The notes beneath the pieces were generated by a model. It had not been told where the DNA came from. It ran no database searches and worked only from the letters and a program-made list of their open reading frames with translations. 11,514 nt of DNA from Chloroflexota bacterium. Lineage in GTDB: Bacteria; Chloroflexota; Limnocylindria; Limnocylindrales; CSP1-4. Shown piece by piece: positions 7,192-11,514 of this stretch. Location of the stretch: contig SCTE01000253.1 of the NCBI GenBank assembly GCA_004298915.1, positions 1-11,514 on the forward strand, given 5' to 3'. A program made the translations under genes and the position numbers. Positions within the stretch are counted from its first letter, which is position 1. Each line of letters opens with the position of its first letter.

Positions 7192-7197
7192 TAATAT
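7192..7197 (+). promoter_or_regulatory. Candidate -10 box (TAATAT) for the plus-strand methyltransferase
   Basis: TAATAT lies in the 121-bp gap 7109-7229, 32 nt before the ATG at 7230. It is close to the bacterial -10 consensus and would give a short leader containing the ribosome binding site AAGGGG. No convincing -35 hexamer is visible at the usual distance. Confidence 0.45.
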
Positions 7198-7214
7198 CGA
7201 GGTCCGTCAGAGTC

Positions 7215-7220
7215 AAGGGG
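7215..7220 (+). promoter_or_regulatory. Ribosome binding site (AAGGGG) fixing the methyltransferase start
   Basis: AAGGGG ends 9 nt before the ATG at 7230. The reading frame stays open upstream to 6927, across the end of the previous gene, so this site decides the start. Residues upstream of 7230 in that frame are Arg/Ser-rich and unlike any methyltransferase. Confidence 0.65.
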
Positions 7221-7229
7221 ACGTCAGCT

Positions 7230-7949
7230 ATGGACCACCCTGTCTTCAATCCGCACGAAGTCCAGTGGACCGCCGAGAAGGTTAGTCAATTCTGGGATTT
7301 CTACGCCAGAAATCGTCACGACGACTTCTTCTCCGAGAAGCACAGTCATGATCTGGCGAAGCGGGTCATGCGATTCCACCCCAGGTCAGTTCTGGACATT
7401 GGCTGTGGAACGGGCCCGTTTGTCGCCACGATTGCCAGGTTGGGCGTCGACGCAACCGGCATTGACAGCTCCCCGGCGATCATTGAGGTCGCTAGATCGC
7501 GCTCCGGCGCGATACCCAAACCGCCATCGTTCTTCGTCGGGTCGATTGACGCCATTCCGATCCGTGACAGTCAGGTGGACGTGGCGACCTTGTTCGAGGT
7601 CGTCGAACACCTCGATGATCAAACCCTCTCAGGGGCCCTGGCCGAGTCGTTCCGCGTGTTGATTCCTGGTGGCCGACTCCTTGTGAGTACGCCAAACGGA
7701 GAGGTACTTAGGGATGGCACGGTTGAATGCCCGGACTGCGGAGGCCAATTTCACACGATGCAACACGTGAGGTCATGGACCGCAGAATCGCTTGAGTCAT
7801 CTTTGCGGTCGGCAGGCTTCAGCCCCGTGTCGGTTCAATCGCTGCGTTTTGTCGAGAACGGACCAATGCTGGAAACCATATTGCGTCGCGTCTACTACTT
7901 TGCACGCCGACAACGGCCTCGATTGCTCGCTGTCGCCATACGCCCGTAG
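7230..7949 (+). CDS. Class I SAM-dependent methyltransferase with CxxC...H...H insert
   Basis: A 239-residue soluble methyltransferase. Motif I is VLDIGCGTG at residues 54-62, binding S-adenosylmethionine. Motif II follows as DATGIDSS, and the motif-IV region reads DVATLFEVVEHLDD. A GGRLLVSTPN strand is typical of the Methyltransf_11/UbiG-like group. After it comes a segment with C167, C170, H175 and H179 (ECPDCGGQFHTMQH), followed by the family's W-T-x-E-S-L and A-G-F-S elements. The Cys/His set could bind a metal; such inserts occur in methyltransferases of surface-polysaccharide loci, but the role here is inferred. It has its own -10 box and ribosome binding site rather than coupling to the preceding gene. 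Its TAG stop directly abuts the stop of the minus-strand methyltransferase. A sugar or glycan hydroxyl is the likely substrate, judged from context only. Confidence 0.85.
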   Translation: MDHPVFNPHEVQWTAEKVSQFWDFYARNRHDDFFSEKHSHDLAKRVMRFHPRSVLDIGCGTGPFVATIARLGVDATGIDSSPAIIEVARSRSGAIPKPPSFFVGSIDAIPIRDSQVDVATLFEVVEHLDDQTLSGALAESFRVLIPGGRLLVSTPNGEVLRDGTVECPDCGGQFHTMQHVRSWTAESLESSLRSAGFSPVSVQSLRFVENGPMLETILRRVYYFARRQRPRLLAVAIRP

Positions 7950-8735
7950 CTAAGGTGTGCGGCGGAAGAGATATACGTCGTTCCCGGCCTCGGCAATCGC
8001 GTCCTCAAGGCGGATCAGTTCGAACCCGAGTGGCTTCAAGTGAGCCAAGACCTCACCAGGCGACGACACTTCATAGGGGAGGCCGCCGAGCCAGTCCTCG
8101 ATGTCCCTCCACCAATTCATGCCCCTTGCGTCGTAGGCTCCGTTCAGATTCGGCAAACGGCGTCGAACGATGACGGACTTGATGATTTTCGCAATGGCGT
8201 ACCCAGCGCGAAAGACGCGCCTGCCTGGCCCGGGCAGCCCGGCGTAGGATCGCTTGATAACGAGGCTGCGGCCGCTTTGCCTCGTGCGGTGGTACAGGGC
8301 GATCCAGAGGTACCCACCATCCGCGACAAGGCCCGCGGCAGCCGCCAGCGCCTCCCATAGCGCGCCGGTATGGTGGAGGACGCCCCAAGATCCAACGACC
8401 TCGTACTTGCCCAGTTGGCTAACAAACTGGTGATCGAGGATCGAACCTTCTAGGATTCTCCAGTTCGACGGCCGACCAGCGTGTTCGTGTAGGCGAGATG
8501 TCGCGGCAACTGACAGCCTGTCGACATCGAAGGAAGTGACGTCGGCGCCCAGGGCATGCGCACTCAGTGACGTCAAACCCTGTCCGGATCCGATATCTAG
8601 GAAGCTTTTCCCTAGCAAGGACGGCCCGAGCCAGTCGGCGACGTACGCTTGCATCGCGGCGGTCGCACCAGGGGGAATGTCGTCGAGATACTTCTGCCAA
8701 TTGCGCCCAAATGAGAATCGCCGGTTCTCAGTCAT
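7950..8735 (-). CDS. Class I SAM-dependent methyltransferase
   Basis: A 261-residue soluble methyltransferase. It opens with an F-G-R-N-W-x-K-Y-L element (about residues 9-17) common in methyltransferases of glycan clusters. Motif I is SFLDIGSGQG at 44-53, motif II is DVTSFDVD at 65-72, and the motif-IV region is VVGSWGVLHHTG at 113-124. Residues about 148-205 form a basic stretch rich in Arg, Tyr and Trp, which replaces the usual compact fold and may cover the active site. ATG 8735 is the first possible ATG, because an in-frame stop lies at 8748-8750; no good Shine-Dalgarno sequence precedes it. The gene lies 79 bp after the GT4 gene and is probably in its operon. It differs clearly from the convergent methyltransferase, so it is not a recent duplicate. 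The likely substrate is a sugar or lipid-linked glycan intermediate. Confidence 0.85.
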   Translation of the reverse strand: MTENRRFSFGRNWQKYLDDIPPGATAAMQAYVADWLGPSLLGKSFLDIGSGQGLTSLSAHALGADVTSFDVDRLSVAATSRLHEHAGRPSNWRILEGSILDHQFVSQLGKYEVVGSWGVLHHTGALWEALAAAAGLVADGGYLWIALYHRTRQSGRSLVIKRSYAGLPGPGRRVFRAGYAIAKIIKSVIVRRRLPNLNGAYDARGMNWWRDIEDWLGGLPYEVSSPGEVLAHLKPLGFELIRLEDAIAEAGNDVYLFRRTP

Positions 8736-8814
8736 TCGTCGGCCAACTCATCAGGACCTTCATCGGCTTCTCCATGTGTTCGCCTGCAAGCTGTCGCACA
8801 TCTCATGCAACGGC

Positions 8815-9966
8815 TCATTTCGTTTCCGAAGTGGTGATCTGATCACTTGAGCGAGTCACGCTCCTATGCATGGATTCGAGTGCGGCGTCGATGTTCTCAC
8901 TTCTCCACGCTGCTAGGTCTTCCATCGGAACAAGGCGCGCAGCTTCGCTGGTCATTCTCAGGACTGTCTCTCGGAGGCCCGCGCCAGATTTTGGGACCAC
9001 CGCAATGCCTGACGACGGTATCTCGTGAATCCCGATCATCTCTGTCGCGACAATCGGAAGCCCGGCGGCCATTGCTTGAATCGTGACCTGAGGAACTCCC
9101 TCGACAGTTGACGCGTGTACGAGGACGTCAGCTGCGCCAAGCAGGCGAGGCATGTCCGACACATGACCTAGGAAACGGACCTCGTCGCTGACATCCAAGT
9201 TGGCTGAATCACGCTCGAGGGTTCCACGCTCTGGCCCATCCCCAGCTACCGCCAATGTCAACTGTCCGCTCCTGAGAAGAGGCGCAAGTTCCGTGAGGAC
9301 AAGGCCTACCCGCTTGCGGGGTTCTAGGGAGGCCACAACGACGGCTATGTTGCCGTCGATCGGCAGTCTCAAGGCGTGGCGAGCCTCGCGTCGTTCCGAC
9401 GCACCCCACCCGCGGATGAGGGCGAAGTTATCAAGTTCGATCGGCGACCGGATGACCACGGTTCGTTCCGCAGTTCCTATTCCCGCCTCAAGGTACATCT
9501 GCCGGAGCTCTTCACCGACAGACACGATGAGGTTCGTCCATCGAGCGCAGAGACGCTCCGCCCGTACGAACGCATGCGAACTCGCCGGCCTGTACGCAGG
9601 GCCGAAAGAAGCCATGTGAACCGTGTGCACCACGGTCCCGACCTGACCTCGGGCGGCCATCCGGCCGATGATCCCGGCCTTGGATTGATGCGTGTGAACG
9701 AGGTCGCAACGGAGTTCTCGGATTAGGTCCTTGAGCTGAAGGTACGCGCGGAGATCGTTCACTGGCGAGACCGCTCGGCGGAGCGACGGGATTGTATGGA
9801 TGGTAAGACTTGGCGGCATTTCGTCGAGGAAGCTGTCTGGTCCGAGCGCTACGTGGACTTCATATCCTCTGTCTGCCTCCCAGAGTGCAGTGTGGAGGAG
9901 ATTGCGTTCGGCTCCGCCGCGTCGGTGCCGGGTTTCGATATGCAGGATCCGCACCTTAGGCGTCAT
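8815..9966 (-). CDS. GT4-family glycosyltransferase
   Basis: A 383-residue GT-B fold enzyme. The N-terminal domain shows the acceptor-side signature RRGGAERNL at about residues 15-23 and DLVHTHQSKAG at about 89-99. The C-terminal Glyco_transf_1 domain shows VVASLEPRKRV, VAGDGPERG and VEGVPQVTIQAMAAGLPIV. Such enzymes transfer a sugar from a nucleotide-sugar to a lipid-linked or growing glycan on the cytoplasmic side, with retention of configuration. In the donor-binding E-x7-E motif the first Glu is E289, but the second position is Gln (Q297, CAA at 9078-9076). The motif is intact around it, and Gln is known to me at this position in some GT4 proteins. The ATG at 9966 overlaps the end of the asparagine synthase gene by 11 bp, so the two are co-transcribed. 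Donor and acceptor are not predictable. Confidence 0.9.
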   Translation of the reverse strand: MTPKVRILHIETRHRRGGAERNLLHTALWEADRGYEVHVALGPDSFLDEMPPSLTIHTIPSLRRAVSPVNDLRAYLQLKDLIRELRCDLVHTHQSKAGIIGRMAARGQVGTVVHTVHMASFGPAYRPASSHAFVRAERLCARWTNLIVSVGEELRQMYLEAGIGTAERTVVIRSPIELDNFALIRGWGASERREARHALRLPIDGNIAVVVASLEPRKRVGLVLTELAPLLRSGQLTLAVAGDGPERGTLERDSANLDVSDEVRFLGHVSDMPRLLGAADVLVHASTVEGVPQVTIQAMAAGLPIVATEMIGIHEIPSSGIAVVPKSGAGLRETVLRMTSEAARLVPMEDLAAWRSENIDAALESMHRSVTRSSDQITTSETK

Positions 9967-11514
9967 CCAGCGGTCGGGATGTCATCCAATGCTCATGCCA
10001 AAGCTGAAGCCCAATCGCGGACCAGAGACGATTGCCGTGGTCGGCGTTGCCTTTTCGATGCTCAGCAAGAAGGATCGATGCTCGGTGGGCATCAAGAAGT
10101 CCGCTTGCCTCGACGCGCTCGGGATCCAGGACATCGGCTGCGAACCCTGCCAGGCTCGCCCTGAACCAGGAATCGAGCGGTGCCCCGAAGCCCTGCTTCG
10201 GGCGATCGATAATCACATCCGGGATACGCCCTCGCATGAGGCGTCGAAGCAGATGTTTGCGTTCGAAGCCGGCCAACTTCATTGTTGACGATACGGTGCC
10301 GAGATAGTCGATCAGGGCCGGGGCAAGGAATGGCGCACGAACCTCAAGCGATGCGGCCATGCTCGCCCTATCGACCTTCACGAGAATGTCCTCCTGAAGA
10401 TAGCCGCGAACGTACGTAGCGATGGTTCGATCAGCCCAATCCCGACCCCCGATCGTCGAGGAGCGGATCTCCTCGAGCGGATCGATCTCGACCGCCTGGC
10501 CAAGTTCTGCTCTCAGGACCGGATTGATCATTGATCTTGCGGCTGTTCCAAAGGATCCAAGCCGATGCAGGAGACGTGCTTCGGCCGGCACATCCATGCC
10601 TGCCATCAGGCGGCGAGCCTTCCCATAAGTCGAACCAGTCCGGTCCGGCAGTCGACGTGCAATGGCGGCCAGTACGGAGCGTGCTCCAAACGGAAGAACA
10701 TCGAGCCCGCCAGCGATCTTGAGTGCCTGATACGTTCGATAGCCCATGAGCAGCTCATCGCTGCCATCCCCGCCGAGGGCGACCGTCACGGATCGCCGGG
10801 CAAACAAGCTCAACAGATAGGTTGGGATGATCGAAGGGTCCGCCATCGGCTCATCGAGAATCGCTGTCAGCTGGGGGATCAGATTTAGGACTGCTTCCTC
10901 CGACAACACCTCGATCTCATGATCAAGGCCGAGATGCCGGGCGACCACTGACGCTTGGTCCGTCTCATCAAACGCGGGTACCTCAAACCCGATCGTGAAG
11001 GCCTTGACGCTCTTGCTGTGACGGCGCATGTAGTACCCGACGGTCGACGAGTCCAGGCCTCCGCTGAGGAACAGACCGAGTGGCACATCCGCCAACATCC
11101 GTCGGCGCACGGATTCGTCAAGGATTTGATCAAGTCGCTCAATTGCGGTCGGCAGGCTTGTCCCCGAACTCTCAAATCGAAGCGTCCAGTACGGGACGCT
11201 CACGAACCCGTCGACAGAAATCGTGCCGACATGACCCGCGCGTAGCTTCTGGACGTTGCGGAGAATCGTGCGCGGCCCGACTACGTAGTCAAATGCAAGG
11301 TACTGTTCGACTGCCGCCGGGTCGATTGCACGATCGAGGCGCGGATGGAGAAGCAAGGCTTTGAGTTCCGAGGCGATGGCCCATCCATCGCCTGCTCGGC
11401 CGATGTACAGGGGTTTCTCACCAACCCGATCTCGAGCGACGACAAGGCATCGCCGTTGGGAATCCCAAATCGCAACTGCGAACATGCCGTCCAACTTTGG
11501 AAAGAGATCGTTGC
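9956..11514 (-). CDS. asnB: Asparagine synthase (glutamine-hydrolysing), AsnB type, N-terminus cut by window edge
   Basis: The frame is open from the right edge to a TAA at 9956 and gives 518 residues. The missing N-terminus, perhaps 100 residues, would carry the catalytic Cys2 of the glutaminase domain. The window starts within that domain (LDGMFAVAIWD, ARDRVGEKPLY, ASELKAL). The synthetase domain then shows the ATP-binding P-loop FLSGGLDSS at about 11043-11073, followed by ALGGDGSDELLMGY, VDRASMAASLEVRAPFL and the C-terminal K-Q-G-F-G-A-P motif. The family makes asparagine from aspartate using glutamine nitrogen. In surface-polysaccharide loci, homologues are thought to amidate carboxylated sugars or other acids. 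Its 11-bp overlap with a GT4 gene and the methyltransferases downstream favour such a glycan role here, but a housekeeping asparagine synthase cannot be excluded. Confidence 0.93.
   Translation of the reverse strand, partial: NDLFPKLDGMFAVAIWDSQRRCLVVARDRVGEKPLYIGRAGDGWAIASELKALLLHPRLDRAIDPAAVEQYLAFDYVVGPRTILRNVQKLRAGHVGTISVDGFVSVPYWTLRFESSGTSLPTAIERLDQILDESVRRRMLADVPLGLFLSGGLDSSTVGYYMRRHSKSVKAFTIGFEVPAFDETDQASVVARHLGLDHEIEVLSEEAVLNLIPQLTAILDEPMADPSIIPTYLLSLFARRSVTVALGGDGSDELLMGYRTYQALKIAGGLDVLPFGARSVLAAIARRLPDRTGSTYGKARRLMAGMDVPAEARLLHRLGSFGTAARSMINPVLRAELGQAVEIDPLEEIRSSTIGGRDWADRTIATYVRGYLQEDILVKVDRASMAASLEVRAPFLAPALIDYLGTVSSTMKLAGFERKHLLRRLMRGRIPDVIIDRPKQGFGAPLDSWFRASLAGFAADVLDPERVEASGLLDAHRASILLAEHRKGNADHGNRLWSAIGLQLWHEHWMTSRPLDDA

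Noticed and set aside
6927..7229. N-terminal extension of the plus-strand methyltransferase to 6927
   Set aside because: It would overlap the membrane protein gene by about 180 bp and is Arg/Ser-rich. The AAGGGG site at 7215-7220 and motif spacing support ATG 7230.
11492..11494. TTG at 11494 as the start of the asparagine synthase
   Set aside because: The frame stays open to the window edge with family-typical residues (NDLFPKLDGMF), and the catalytic N-terminus is missing, so the gene continues beyond the window.

Overview
The window is GC-rich bacterial DNA packed with genes, with many 4-bp ATGA stop/start overlaps. Several starts have a TANNNT-like -10 hexamer 6-8 nt upstream and no Shine-Dalgarno sequence, which suggests leaderless transcription. 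This pattern and the style of the regulators would fit a high-GC phylum such as Chloroflexota (Limnocylindria-like) or Actinomycetota. That assignment is inference; no marker gene is present. No rRNA, tRNA, CRISPR array, insertion sequence or attachment site was seen.

Layout. (A) 1-5343, minus strand: five closely spaced or overlapping genes that look like one operon. In transcription order they are two paralogous multi-membrane GT-C type glycosyltransferases (5343-3688 and 3647-2025), a soluble DegS-like histidine kinase (2028-1273), a NarL/DegU-like response regulator (1276-545), and a second DegS-like kinase with an N-terminal coiled coil that runs off the left edge (512-1). (B) 5344-5447: a divergent promoter region of about 100 bp. 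(C) 5448-7108, plus strand: two overlapping paralogous short membrane proteins resembling GT87/DUF2029 polyprenol-phosphate-sugar-dependent mannosyltransferases. (D) 7230-7949, plus strand: a class I SAM methyltransferase with its own -10 box and ribosome binding site. (E) 7950-11514, minus strand, meeting D stop-to-stop with no spacer: a 5'-truncated AsnB-type asparagine synthase/amidotransferase, a GT4 glycosyltransferase and another class I SAM methyltransferase.

Together C-E read as part of a cell-surface polysaccharide or glycolipid locus: sugar transfer outside the membrane (GT87-like), sugar transfer in the cytoplasm (GT4), methylation, and possible amidation of a sugar carboxylate by the AsnB-like enzyme. 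Region A may supply further membrane glycosyltransferases, co-transcribed with a cytoplasmic two-component system. From about 5.6 kb rightwards the DNA becomes visibly less GC-rich, which fits a variable surface-glycan region next to a more typical chromosomal segment.
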